This document shows positions 1 to 8,158 of a stretch of DNA of 64,000 nt, in pieces (positions within the stretch are counted from its first letter, which is position 1; the number at the start of each line of letters is the position of its first letter). The notes under the pieces were generated by a model, which searched no databases, was not told where the DNA came from, and was given only the letters and a program-made list of their open reading frames with translations. Source of the stretch: Gammaproteobacteria bacterium (GTDB taxonomy: Bacteria; Pseudomonadota; Gammaproteobacteria; Pseudomonadales; Azotimanducaceae); assembly GCA_030428905.1 (NCBI GenBank), contig JAUIED010000002.1, positions 20,046-84,045 on the forward strand. Reading direction: 5' to 3'. The position numbers and the translations under genes were made by a program.

Positions 1-39
1 TCGTCCTGGGTCGTAGTAGTCTTCAACGTTTGGAATCAT
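1..39 (-). CDS. N-terminal fragment of an unidentified protein
   Basis: The window edge cuts a minus-strand reading frame that starts with ATG at 39 and reads MIPNVEDYYDPGR before leaving the window. A GGGAG Shine-Dalgarno stretch lies about 8 bases upstream of the ATG, which is the main support. Thirteen residues are too few to name a family. The next gene on this strand ends at 123, so this could be its downstream operon partner or a separate unit. Confidence 0.4.
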   Translation of the reverse strand, partial: MIPNVEDYYDPGR

Positions 40-77
40 TGGTGTCTCCCGCTGGGCGCGCGCATCTTATACAGGAC

Positions 78-103
78 GCCGCTGTGCGCAAGCGGCTTTT
101 TTT
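78..103 (+). terminator. Intrinsic-terminator-like hairpin
   Basis: GCCGCT and AGCGGC form a six-pair stem around a seven-base loop and are followed directly by seven T on the plus strand. The shape is that of a Rho-independent terminator for plus-strand transcription, yet the visible genes on both sides run on the minus strand. It may block antisense transcription. Confidence 0.45.
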
Positions 104-122
104 CATAGTCTTTCAGGCCCGT

Positions 123-1898
123 TCAACCGGTCAATGGCCACAGATATGGCAGCACCAGAACGGTCACCGCACAACACACGAGATTGAGCGGCACGCCGAT
201 ACGCAGGAAGTCGCTGAACCGGTAGCCGCCAGGGCCGTAGACCATGAGATTGCATTGATAGCCAATGGGCGTGGCGAAGCTCGCAGAGGCTGCCATCATC
301 ACGGCAAGCACGAAGGGTTCAGGATTCAGTCCTGCACTGGCAGCCACGGCAAGCACCACAGGCAACATGAGAAGAGCGGCCGCCGTGTTGGTGATGAGTT
401 CCGTCATGACCATAACCGCAAGGTAGGTCAGCAGGAGCAACAACCAGGCATCTCCACCCGCGGCAAGCACCATGCGTTCACCGAGATACGCAGCAGCACC
501 AGTCACTTCGAGTGCGGCGCCCAGCGCGAAACTCGATGCTACTGTCACCAGCACCTGCAGATCGAGGCTGCGCCGCGCTTCCGCCACACTCGTGCAACGC
601 AGCACCACCATGGCACCGGCGGCGAGGAGTGCTGCGTTCATCATTGAAGTTACGCCTGTGGCTGCGAGCGTCAGCATGGCCGCCATCACCACCCACGCCC
701 GGGCGGCACGGCTGTGGTCCGGCAGTTTGTGATCGAGCTTGTTGATGAGGATGAAATCGCGCGATGCGCTCAGGCGTGAGTGTGCGTCCGGTGCGCCTTC
801 GAGCAGCAGCACATCACCCTGCTCGAGCTCGATGGAGCTCAGCCGCCCACTGACATGCTCACCGTTACGTGCCACCGCCAGCACCGCCGCTCCGTAGCGA
901 TCCCGAAAACGTCCGCCACGAATGGTGCGCCCCAGCAGCTCGCAACGGGTGGACACCACGGCCTGCATCAGCACACGTTGCGGATACTCCCGTTCCAGAG
1001 TGGGTACGTTGCCCACAGCAGGAACGATGCCGTTCATGCTGAGCACATCGACGATGGCTTCGGTCTCACCAACAAACACCAGCCGGTCACCAGCGCGCAG
1101 CACCTCTTCCGGTGCCACTGCGGTGAGCACCACGCCGTCCCGCTCGATCTCCGCGAGGTAGATGTCGCGCAGCGCGCGCAAACCCGCCTGCTGGATCGTA
1201 CGCCCCGGCAGCGGCCCGTCAGCGGCAACGGCCACCTCGAAGGTGAATCGCCGTTTGTCGGCAAAGGTCTCGCTCGGGTTTCTGCGCGCCCGCAACAGTA
1301 CGGGACCCAACAGCACCACGAAGGCAATGCCAGCCACTGCATTGATCAGGCCCAGTGGCGCCAGGTCGAACAGGCTGAAACCTGGATCATTGGTCAATGC
1401 GCGGTACTGGCCGTTGACTACCAGGCTGGTGCTGGTGCCGATGAGCGTCAGGGTGCCGCCAAGGATGGAGGCATAGCTCAACGGAATCATGAGGTCCGAT
1501 GCACGCAGACCAATGCGCTTGGCCCACTGCCCGACGGCGGGAATCAGCGCCGCCACCACGGGTGTGTTGTTGACGAACCCGGATACCAGCGCCACAGGTA
1601 CCATGAGGCGCAGCAACGCACGGCGATGTCCGCCAGGCTCGCCGAGCACGCTTCTTACCAGGTAGTCCACTCCGCCGCTTGCACGGATGGCGTCCGCGAC
1701 GACGAAGAGAGCTGCAATGGTAATGACCCCAGGGTTGGCGAAGCCGGCAAGCGCCTGTTCAGGTGCCAGCACCCCGGTGACGGTCAGTACCACCAGCGCT
1801 CCCATGAGAACGACGTCGGGCGCAAACCTCGGCAACGCGACCAGGATGGTGAGCGTGCTTGCGGTGAGGGTAAGAACGAACCAGGCTTGCCAGTCCAT
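123..1898 (-). CDS. SLC13-family anion permease with two RCK_C (TrkA-C) domains
   Basis: The 591-residue protein is an inner-membrane permease of the divalent-anion:sodium symporter type. Hydrophobic segments fill about residues 5-205 and 400-590. Between them lie two soluble RCK_C-like blocks (about 215-295 and 305-370), the layout of SLC13 permeases annotated as possible sulfate or dicarboxylate carriers. The motif GFVNNTPVVAAL near residue 107 and ELITNTAAALL near 500 are the paired substrate and sodium loops of the family. Its ATG lies 85 bp after the acyl-CoA dehydrogenase gene on the same strand, so it may be the last gene of that operon. Substrate cannot be read from sequence. Confidence 0.85.
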   Translation of the reverse strand: MDWQAWFVLTLTASTLTILVALPRFAPDVVLMGALVVLTVTGVLAPEQALAGFANPGVITIAALFVVADAIRASGGVDYLVRSVLGEPGGHRRALLRLMVPVALVSGFVNNTPVVAALIPAVGQWAKRIGLRASDLMIPLSYASILGGTLTLIGTSTSLVVNGQYRALTNDPGFSLFDLAPLGLINAVAGIAFVVLLGPVLLRARRNPSETFADKRRFTFEVAVAADGPLPGRTIQQAGLRALRDIYLAEIERDGVVLTAVAPEEVLRAGDRLVFVGETEAIVDVLSMNGIVPAVGNVPTLEREYPQRVLMQAVVSTRCELLGRTIRGGRFRDRYGAAVLAVARNGEHVSGRLSSIELEQGDVLLLEGAPDAHSRLSASRDFILINKLDHKLPDHSRAARAWVVMAAMLTLAATGVTSMMNAALLAAGAMVVLRCTSVAEARRSLDLQVLVTVASSFALGAALEVTGAAAYLGERMVLAAGGDAWLLLLLTYLAVMVMTELITNTAAALLMLPVVLAVAASAGLNPEPFVLAVMMAASASFATPIGYQCNLMVYGPGGYRFSDFLRIGVPLNLVCCAVTVLVLPYLWPLTG

Positions 1899-1983
1899 GG
1901 AGGGCTTCAGATGAACTCAGGCGCGCATCATGGGGCTGACCGAGGTAATTCACCAGCGCTGAATGTGAGCGCCTTGTTCGAAA

Positions 1984-3177
1984 TCAGGATGGCAGCCCGA
2001 GGGCCTTCGCCACCAGGTTGAGCTGTACCTCGGTAGTGCCGCCACCGATAGAAAGCGAACGGTTCATGAGAAACAGCCAACCGGTCTTGATTTCTTCCTC
2101 GCTGAATCCCGACCCGCGCACGCCCAAACCCTGGATGCCCACCATCGACAAAATCAGCTCATCGCGCCGCTTGTCCTCTTCGGTGGCGTAGGCTTTGAAG
2201 TAGCTGGTAGCAGCGCGCTCCAGCGTACCGGCCCGAGCCTCCTCGGCTACTCGCCGCTGCGCCAGGGCAAGCGCTTGCACGTTCATACGGTGATCGGTGA
2301 TGCGGCGCCGCAAGGATGCGCCCGATACCTTGTCGTTTTCGTCACGCTCGGCATACCTGCGCGCCGCTTCGAGCACGGGAATAGGCGGCTTCGGTGCCAC
2401 TTCCTGAAGCTGCGACATCATCGTGCGCTCATGCACGAGCAGCGCCTTCGCCACCTGCCAACCGGCATCGCGCTCACCTACGAGGTTTTCCTTGGGCACC
2501 CGCACGTCCGTAAACCAGGTGTCGCTGAAGTGCTCGCTGCCGTTGATCAGGCGTACCGGCCGCGCCGCCACGCCGGGACTCGCCATGTCCACCAGAAGAA
2601 AGCTGATGCCGGCTTGTTTGACCGGCTGGTTCGGATCCGTGCGCACCAGAAGAAATATCCAATCGGCAAGATGACCATCAGTGGTCCAGCACTTCTGGCC
2701 GTTGACGAGAAAGTGGTCGCCCTCGTCCTCACAGCGGCAGCGCAGGCTCGCAAGATCAGACCCCGCACCCGGCTCGCTGTAACCCTGACTCCAACGAATC
2801 TCGCCTCGGGCAATCCGCGGCAGATGCTCACGTTTCTGCGCCTCGGTACCGAATTCCAGGAGGGCTGGGCCGAGCATCCACACGCCATGCCCCGACAACG
2901 GCGCCCGACAACCGAGGCGTTTCATTGCCCGTCTAAGTGCTGCATGCTCCGCCGGGCTCAACCCCGCCCCACCATAGGCCCGCGGCCAATCCGGCACCGT
3001 CCAGCCTCGCTCAGCCGCGCGTTGCAACCACACCCGCGCATCTTCTGAGGGGAATACAAAGTTGCGGCCGCCATACATGAGGTCGTCAGGAGACTTCGGC
3101 GGCTGGCGCATGGACGGAGGGCAGTTTGCCTCGAGCCAGGCTATGGCCTCGGCTTCAAACTCTGCAAGCGAACCCAC
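1984..3177 (-). CDS. Acyl-CoA dehydrogenase family protein
   Basis: A 397-residue FAD-dependent acyl-CoA dehydrogenase, expected to introduce an alpha-beta double bond into a CoA thioester. The signature GYSEPGAGSDLASL is at about 132-145, followed by the NGQKCWTT strand, and the C-terminal FAD/dimer motif GGGTTEVQLN is near 380. The start is GTG at 3177, three bases after the LLM gene stop, so translation is probably coupled. It is the third gene of an operon led by a KshA-like Rieske oxygenase under the shared 35-bp element at 5190. The residue type at the MCAD-style Glu position is not the classic Glu, as in many steroid FadE proteins. The substrate is inferred to be a steroid-derived CoA ester, not shown. 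Confidence 0.85.
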   Translation of the reverse strand: MGSLAEFEAEAIAWLEANCPPSMRQPPKSPDDLMYGGRNFVFPSEDARVWLQRAAERGWTVPDWPRAYGGAGLSPAEHAALRRAMKRLGCRAPLSGHGVWMLGPALLEFGTEAQKREHLPRIARGEIRWSQGYSEPGAGSDLASLRCRCEDEGDHFLVNGQKCWTTDGHLADWIFLLVRTDPNQPVKQAGISFLLVDMASPGVAARPVRLINGSEHFSDTWFTDVRVPKENLVGERDAGWQVAKALLVHERTMMSQLQEVAPKPPIPVLEAARRYAERDENDKVSGASLRRRITDHRMNVQALALAQRRVAEEARAGTLERAATSYFKAYATEEDKRRDELILSMVGIQGLGVRGSGFSEEEIKTGWLFLMNRSLSIGGGTTEVQLNLVAKALGLPS

Positions 3178-3180
3178 AGC

Positions 3181-4044
3181 TCAGGCTGCGAGCTCTGGAA
3201 TGACCTCAGCGAAACGGTCGATCATGGGTAAGACCTGTTCCGGCTTGTCCCAGGCGTCCATGGACACGCCGATGGTGGCACGCTCTACGCCGAGGTCACG
3301 GTAGAGTTTGAGCTTGTCGAGGTTCTGCGTATCCATGATCTGCAGATTGATCTCGACATCCGCCGGGTCGCGATCGGCACGGCGCACCATCTCGCGAAAC
3401 GCCGACAGCTCCGCGGCCACATCGGGGAGTGCTACGTCCACCGGGTACCAGCCATCGGCCCAGCGGGCCGCATGCTGACGGCCCAGGGGACCCATGACGC
3501 CGAGGAAGATCTTCGGCCCACCCGGTTGGAGGGGCTTAGGGTCCTGCCATACCGCGTCGAACCGCACGTAGTTGCCGTGAAAGCTCGCCTCCTCATCGCG
3601 CCACAAACGACGCGTTGCTTCCACCGTTTCCCGCAACACCGCGTAGCGCTTATCGAACGGGTACGGGCAGATATTCTCAAACTCTTCGCGATTCCAACCC
3701 ACGCCGGTGCCGATCATCACCCGGCCACCGGAAAGGTGATCCAGTGTGGCAATGGTCTTTGCCTGGGAAAAGATGTCGCGCTCCATCAACAGCGCAATGC
3801 CGGTACCGAGCCTCAGGGTGCTGGTGGCATTGGCTGCCGTCATCAGCGACAGGTATGGGTCGAGCATACGGCGATACGGCGCCGGCATCTCACCACCCGG
3901 CGGGTACGGTGTAGTCCGGGCGCAGGGTATGTGGCTGTGCTCCCCGTACCACAGCGACTCGAAGCCTCGCTCCTCCAGCGCGCGGGCGAGCACCGCAGGG
4001 TGCGGGTCGCTGAGGTTGTTCATGGAAGAGAAGGCCAGGTGCAT
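3181..4044 (-). CDS. LLM-class (F420-dependent type) oxidoreductase
   Basis: A 287-residue luciferase-like monooxygenase-fold protein resembling the TIGR03619 group, whose actinobacterial members use F420. Visible features are the ESLWYGEHSHIP strand near 28-39, LRLGTGIALLMERD near 76, and the conserved HLSGGRVMIGTGVGWN block near 103-118, the usual cofactor-binding loop. The ATG shares one base with the stop of the upstream Rieske gene (TGATG), so the two are translationally coupled. Whether the flavin is FMN or F420 cannot be settled; no F420 biosynthesis gene is in the window. The reaction is unknown, and context suggests redox chemistry on a steroid intermediate. Confidence 0.8.
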   Translation of the reverse strand: MHLAFSSMNNLSDPHPAVLARALEERGFESLWYGEHSHIPCARTTPYPPGGEMPAPYRRMLDPYLSLMTAANATSTLRLGTGIALLMERDIFSQAKTIATLDHLSGGRVMIGTGVGWNREEFENICPYPFDKRYAVLRETVEATRRLWRDEEASFHGNYVRFDAVWQDPKPLQPGGPKIFLGVMGPLGRQHAARWADGWYPVDVALPDVAAELSAFREMVRRADRDPADVEINLQIMDTQNLDKLKLYRDLGVERATIGVSMDAWDKPEQVLPMIDRFAEVIPELAA

Positions 4045-5129
4045 CAGTAGCGGCCCTTCGCTACCACAGCATCAGGCGCGGGCTCGAGCCAGGGCGTGAG
4101 GTATTTTCCGTTCATCTTCTCCTGCCGCCCGGCAGCTTCTGCGCGCGGGTTGTAGAACTGCTTGTACCACTCGCGCACTTTGTGAAACGGTCCGTCGCTC
4201 TTGATCTGCAGGATCTGGAACACCGGCGCTTTGGCGGCCCACACCTCGAAGTCCTGCAGAAACGCCAGGCGGCTCGACTCCTGGAATGCACGGGCCGTGG
4301 CCACGTCCTCCTCGGTGGCGACCGCGTTCTCGCTTTTCACCAGAAGTGCATGCCAGGCTTTGATGCGGCCGTCGTCCACTGGTGTGTGGGTGATCAGCAT
4401 CAACGCCTCGTAGAAGCCGGTGAGCCGCGACAGCAGAATGCCGGGGCCGGTGTAGAAGGTGTCGGTTTCCAGCAACGTGTTATCCGCCGCGAGTGTTCGA
4501 TGGCCGCCGCCCTGGCGCTGAATGATCACGTGGTCGCGAAGCTCGTTCTCGAAGTAAGCCAGCGTCGAGCCGTGGATCGGCCCCAGATGCGGAGCGTCTG
4601 CCATATTGTCGAGCACTTCCTGCGGGTGACAATCGAGCTCACCGAGGTGGTCGAGGGTCCAGTGCACCCAGGCCGCATCGTCCCACTCGGGAACCGCGGG
4701 CAGGTCGTAGTCGGGGGCACCACCCTCCGGGTCGTGCCAGGCCCACACGCAGCCGTAGCGTTCCTCCACCTGCCACTTGGTCAACCGCGCTTTGGGCGGG
4801 ATGGGGCCGTCGTGATACGGAATGTCGTCGCATTTGCCGTCGGCCCCGAAACGCCAGCCGTGGTACGGGCAGCGCACCGAGTCCCCTTCGATCTGCCCGT
4901 CGAGCACTACGTAGGACGTGGTGTTGCGGGCGATGTTGGTACCCATGTGCGGACAGATGGCATCGAGAAGCACCAGGTCGCCGCTCTGGCCACGGTAGAG
5001 CGCCAGCTCCGTGCCAAAGAAGCGCAGCGGCAACACCTTACCGTCCTGCACCTCGCTGGCTTCGGCCACCATGAACCAGCCGCGTGGGTAAGTGAACGGG
5101 CCGAGCCCGTACTCTGCAGTGGTCGCCAT
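4044..5129 (-). CDS. Rieske non-haem iron oxygenase, KshA-like
   Basis: A 361-residue terminal oxygenase related to the KshA subunit of 3-ketosteroid 9-alpha-hydroxylase, the enzyme that opens ring B together with KstD. The Rieske [2Fe-2S] ligands are C59-P-H61 and C87-x-x-H90, and the mononuclear iron site is seen as D174-N-x-x-D178-x-x-H181-x4-H186. The N-terminal YPRGWF segment and FGTELALYR strand are typical of the KshA group. It leads an operon with an LLM oxidoreductase and an acyl-CoA dehydrogenase, and its ATG is 60 bp from the shared operator at 5190-5224. No reductase (KshB) is nearby. A second KshA-like gene is at 48260, so the two may act on different substrates. Confidence 0.85.
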   Translation of the reverse strand: MATTAEYGLGPFTYPRGWFMVAEASEVQDGKVLPLRFFGTELALYRGQSGDLVLLDAICPHMGTNIARNTTSYVVLDGQIEGDSVRCPYHGWRFGADGKCDDIPYHDGPIPPKARLTKWQVEERYGCVWAWHDPEGGAPDYDLPAVPEWDDAAWVHWTLDHLGELDCHPQEVLDNMADAPHLGPIHGSTLAYFENELRDHVIIQRQGGGHRTLAADNTLLETDTFYTGPGILLSRLTGFYEALMLITHTPVDDGRIKAWHALLVKSENAVATEEDVATARAFQESSRLAFLQDFEVWAAKAPVFQILQIKSDGPFHKVREWYKQFYNPRAEAAGRQEKMNGKYLTPWLEPAPDAVVAKGRY

Positions 5130-5189
5130 ACGCGCCTCCTTCCAATTCCGTCCAATCGAGCGTTGCGATGCGAGCCTTCAGTGTAACTT

Positions 5190-5224
5190 CCGCGTAATTT
5201 CAGTCAATTGATATTACGCATATG
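5190..5224. promoter_or_regulatory. Shared 35-bp two-box operator, site A
   Basis: Two boxes, CGCGTAATTT on the left and TTACGCATATG on the right, have their cores exactly 24 bp apart. The same spacing and sequence recur at 31874, 34825, 45636 and 51762, always between divergent genes. Here the element sits 60 bp upstream of the Rieske gene and about 135 bp upstream of the AraC start. TGCGTA and TACGCA are inverse complements, so this copy is a true dyad. The binding protein is unknown. Confidence 0.6.
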
Positions 5225-5359
5225 AACAATGTAGAAGGATTTTTCTTCTCATTTGCGCTTTTTCGACGCGCATACACTCGCGCTTGCTCCGACCCTGACG
5301 ATACAGATAAATTCGGCCAAAAAAGCCCAAGAGGTCGGCGCCAGACACACAGCAATGCC

Positions 5360-6433
5360 ATGACAAAACCTACCATCATCGCCACCGGCACCTACGAAAA
5401 TTCCCCGCGAACCATCAGCGCGCTGATCAGCCAGCTTTTCCGTGCGGGGTTCTCGCGGGACGCCGTACTGTCGCTGCTGCGCAGCGCAGGTTTGCCGGAA
5501 CAGGTGCTGGACGATCCGGAGTTTGTCGTCTCCGCGGACTTCGAGCTTGGCCTCATCGCCCATGTTGCCGAGCGCCTGGTAGCGGAGGGTCACAACCTCA
5601 CGGCCTTTGCGCTGGCAGAGTTCAGCCAGATGGGCATCAACCGCTATGGCATGTTTGGGCTCGCCCTGCAGCACGCACCGTCACTGCATGCCGCCACCGA
5701 GGAACTGCTGCGCGTGCCGGAGCTCACCTGGGGGCACTCGCGCATCGTCTTCTACGAGGCGCACGACATGCTGCACCTGCAGTTCGAAATGGCATCTCAC
5801 CCCACGCACCTGGACCAGGAGCTGCTCGGACACCTGTCGAACTACTGTGTCGTGCGGGATCTGACCTCTACTGTGCGCATGCTGCACGACCTGAGCGGCG
5901 GGCAGATCTGGCCGGCCGCAGCGCAGTTCCGATGCGGCCCACCACACCAGGGCTATGACAGCACCCCGTACCTCGGTTGCACCGCCGCCTTCGATGCGCA
6001 GGCATGGACCGTGTCATACACAAAACCGCAGATGCTCACACCCGCGCTGCATGCAGACGACCGTTTGTTTCTCTCCTATCGCCGCCGGGCGCGGGCCTTC
6101 TCCCAGGTGCGCATCGAGGACGAGCCGCTGGCCAAGCAGGTCACCAATATTCTCTGGGCTTACACACCAACGCCTTCCCGTCAGACCGTCGCCCGTATGC
6201 TCTGCATGGGCGAACGCACGCTGGCACGCCGGTTGGTTGAGGAAAACACCTCCTTTCGCACGCTGGCCAACGCGGTAAAAATCGGCCGCGCCAAAAACTA
6301 CCTGTTGCACTCCAGGAAATCGGTGGAAGAGATTGCCGCACTCATGGGCTACTCCGACGCCGTTGCTTTCTCCCGCGCCTTTCGCAGCGGCACCGGTTCG
6401 TCGCCGGCGCGCTGGCGCCGCGAGGTTCGTTAG
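5360..6433 (+). CDS. AraC-family transcriptional regulator with PF12625-type N-terminal domain
   Basis: From ATG 5360 the protein has 357 residues. The N-terminal two thirds resemble the Arabinose_bd (PF12625) sensor of OruR/ArgR-like AraC regulators, including the FALAEFSQMGINRYGMFGLA stretch. The C-terminal pair of helix-turn-helices includes TVARMLCMGERTLARRL and VEEIAALMGYSDAVAFSRAF. The frame is open upstream to an ATG at 5222, but that codon lies inside the shared operator and has no Shine-Dalgarno, so 5360 is preferred. It is divergent from the Rieske operon and its 3' end overlaps the convergent tetR gene by 4 bp. It is one candidate for control of the steroid genes; its ligand is unknown. 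Confidence 0.85.
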   Translation: MTKPTIIATGTYENSPRTISALISQLFRAGFSRDAVLSLLRSAGLPEQVLDDPEFVVSADFELGLIAHVAERLVAEGHNLTAFALAEFSQMGINRYGMFGLALQHAPSLHAATEELLRVPELTWGHSRIVFYEAHDMLHLQFEMASHPTHLDQELLGHLSNYCVVRDLTSTVRMLHDLSGGQIWPAAAQFRCGPPHQGYDSTPYLGCTAAFDAQAWTVSYTKPQMLTPALHADDRLFLSYRRRARAFSQVRIEDEPLAKQVTNILWAYTPTPSRQTVARMLCMGERTLARRLVEENTSFRTLANAVKIGRAKNYLLHSRKSVEEIAALMGYSDAVAFSRAFRSGTGSSPARWRREVR

Positions 6434-7017
6434 CGCGCGGCGAACCACTCGGCGAGCAGGTCGGCGTGCCGTTCGATGACGGCACCGTCCCCCGCCTGCA
6501 TCCCGGTAAGCCGCGCGCACTCATGTTGTGTCGCAAATATGAGCGCAGCCGCACCGGTGAGCATGTAAAACTCGTGCGCCCTGCGAACCGGGTCAGTGGA
6601 AATGAACGGCAACGTTTCGTAGATACCTGCCAGATGTGTGTCCACCAACCACGACAGGCGGGCACTGGGCCGCTTACCCTCCTCCACCATGAAGCGCACG
6701 ATCTCCGGGCGCTGGGCAAAGAAGCCAACCAGCGTGCGCATGGCATCACGCACCGCTTGCGCGGACGTATCCGGGCCGATCCGGGAACGCATACCATCGA
6801 GCATCACACGAGCATCATCGAACACCAGGGTCACCGCCTCGCGCCACAGCGTTTCTTTGTTGCGAAAGTAGTAGGTGATCAGGCCCTGGTTGACGCCAGC
6901 GCGGCGGGCAATCTCCCGCGTGCTGGCACCGTCAAAGCCTCGATCGGCAAATGCCCCGAGCGCCGCTCGGGCGATGCGCTGTCGGGTGTCGACCTCGTCT
7001 GGGTTTCGCTGGCTCAT
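6430..7017 (-). CDS. TetR-family repressor of the adjacent RND efflux operon
   Basis: A 195-residue TetR regulator. The N-terminal DNA-binding domain shows FADRGFDGASTREIARRAG and GVNQGLITYYFRNKETLW (about 23-62), followed by a helical ligand-binding domain. It is transcribed divergently from the membrane-fusion-protein gene, and a perfect 16-bp palindrome at 7041-7056 lies between the two starts. This layout is typical of autoregulated TetR control of an efflux pump. The inducer is unknown. Confidence 0.88.
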   Translation of the reverse strand: MSQRNPDEVDTRQRIARAALGAFADRGFDGASTREIARRAGVNQGLITYYFRNKETLWREAVTLVFDDARVMLDGMRSRIGPDTSAQAVRDAMRTLVGFFAQRPEIVRFMVEEGKRPSARLSWLVDTHLAGIYETLPFISTDPVRRAHEFYMLTGAAALIFATQHECARLTGMQAGDGAVIERHADLLAEWFAAR

Positions 7018-7040
7018 CCGTGCTATCTTAAAGACAATTA

Positions 7041-7056
7041 TTATTCAGTTGAATAA
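7041..7056. promoter_or_regulatory. Palindromic operator, probably for the TetR repressor
   Basis: TTATTCAGTTGAATAA is a perfect inverted repeat of seven bases with a two-base centre. It is midway between the divergent tetR start (7017) and the efflux adaptor start (7093), where a TetR dimer could repress both promoters. Confidence 0.65.
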
Positions 7057-7092
7057 CCTGTTATCCGATAGGTTCCAGCCCACGAAAAGACC

Positions 7093-8154
7093 ATGCAAAG
7101 ATTGCTCCTCACGTTGCTCGTCCTGACAGCAACGACACCGCTACTGGCAGACACACAGGCTGGGCTGAACACCGCGGTACGCGTCCGGGTGGCAGCCGCC
7201 GAGTACGCCAGCATCGGCGACCACGCGACCGCCTCCGGGGTGGTCACACCCTTTCGCCGGGCGGTGGTTGCTGCCGAGGCAGCCGGACGTGTGGTGGAGC
7301 GTCTGGTACAGCCGGGCGACACCGTCCGCAGCGGCCAGATCCTGCTGCAGCTCGATGACGAGCGGGCGCGCATTGCGCTGCGCGAAGCACAAGCCCGCAA
7401 ACGCACCCGCGACGTCAACCTCGCCGAAGCCCGCAGCGAGCTCGCCCGCGGCGAAAACCTGCGGCAGAAGCAGTTCATCAGCGAAGATACGCTGGAAACC
7501 CTGCGTTTTGCCGTGCAACGGGCCATTTCCGGCGCCAGCGAGGCAGATGCAGCGCTGGCTTCTGCCAGACGCATGCTGGCCGACACGCAGATCCGCGCCC
7601 CGTTCGATGGAAGCGCGGAGCTGGTGCAGGTCGATGTGGGAGACTTCGTAAACCCCGGCAGCCCCGTTGCCACGCTGGTGGACTTCTCCCGCGCCCGCGT
7701 CCGCGCCGGGGTTACCGCCAGGGAAGCTGCACAGATCAGCATCGGCAGCGCCGCGCGCATTGGCCTGGAAGCCCTCGGCGCTGGCCTGCTCACAGGCCAG
7801 GTAAAAAGCGTCTCGCGCATCAGCGATCCCGGCAGCGGCACGTACACCGTGGAAATCTGGATAGACAACCCCGACGACAAGCTGCGCGAAGGCATGCTCG
7901 CAAGCGTCCGCCTGGGCTTCGATTCACCCGATACCAGTCTGACTGTGCCAAGCGTCGGCGTGTTCCGGCGCGACGGCAAGATGCACGTGTTCACCGTGCG
8001 CGACAACGTCGCCGAGCTGCGCACGGTGGAAACCGGACGTACGAGCGGCGCTACCACCGAGATCGTGCGCGGCCTCGAGGCCGGAGAGCGCGTGGTCGTG
8101 GACGGCCAGTTCGCGCTTCGCGACAGCGCGCCGGTCACCGTGCTCGGGGAGTGA
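7093..8154 (+). CDS. RND efflux periplasmic adaptor (membrane fusion protein)
   Basis: A 353-residue periplasmic adaptor of a tripartite efflux system. A Sec signal occupies the first about 20 residues (MQRLLLTLLVLTATTPLLAD). It is followed by the lipoyl half-motifs AAEAAGRVVERLVQPGDTVR, a coiled-coil hairpin rich in Ala, Arg and Glu (about 98-155), the second lipoyl half near IRAPFDGS, and beta-barrel and membrane-proximal domains. The permease gene follows after 4 bp. No outer-membrane channel gene is adjacent, so a TolC-like partner is presumably encoded elsewhere. Transcription is probably controlled by the palindrome at 7041. Confidence 0.9.
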   Translation: MQRLLLTLLVLTATTPLLADTQAGLNTAVRVRVAAAEYASIGDHATASGVVTPFRRAVVAAEAAGRVVERLVQPGDTVRSGQILLQLDDERARIALREAQARKRTRDVNLAEARSELARGENLRQKQFISEDTLETLRFAVQRAISGASEADAALASARRMLADTQIRAPFDGSAELVQVDVGDFVNPGSPVATLVDFSRARVRAGVTAREAAQISIGSAARIGLEALGAGLLTGQVKSVSRISDPGSGTYTVEIWIDNPDDKLREGMLASVRLGFDSPDTSLTVPSVGVFRRDGKMHVFTVRDNVAELRTVETGRTSGATTEIVRGLEAGERVVVDGQFALRDSAPVTVLGE

Positions 8155-8158
8155 TCCG

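Noticed and set aside
5222..5359. ATG at 5222 as the start of the AraC regulator
   Set aside because: It lies within operator site A, lacks a Shine-Dalgarno sequence and adds 46 residues that do not look like the family; ATG 5360 fits better.
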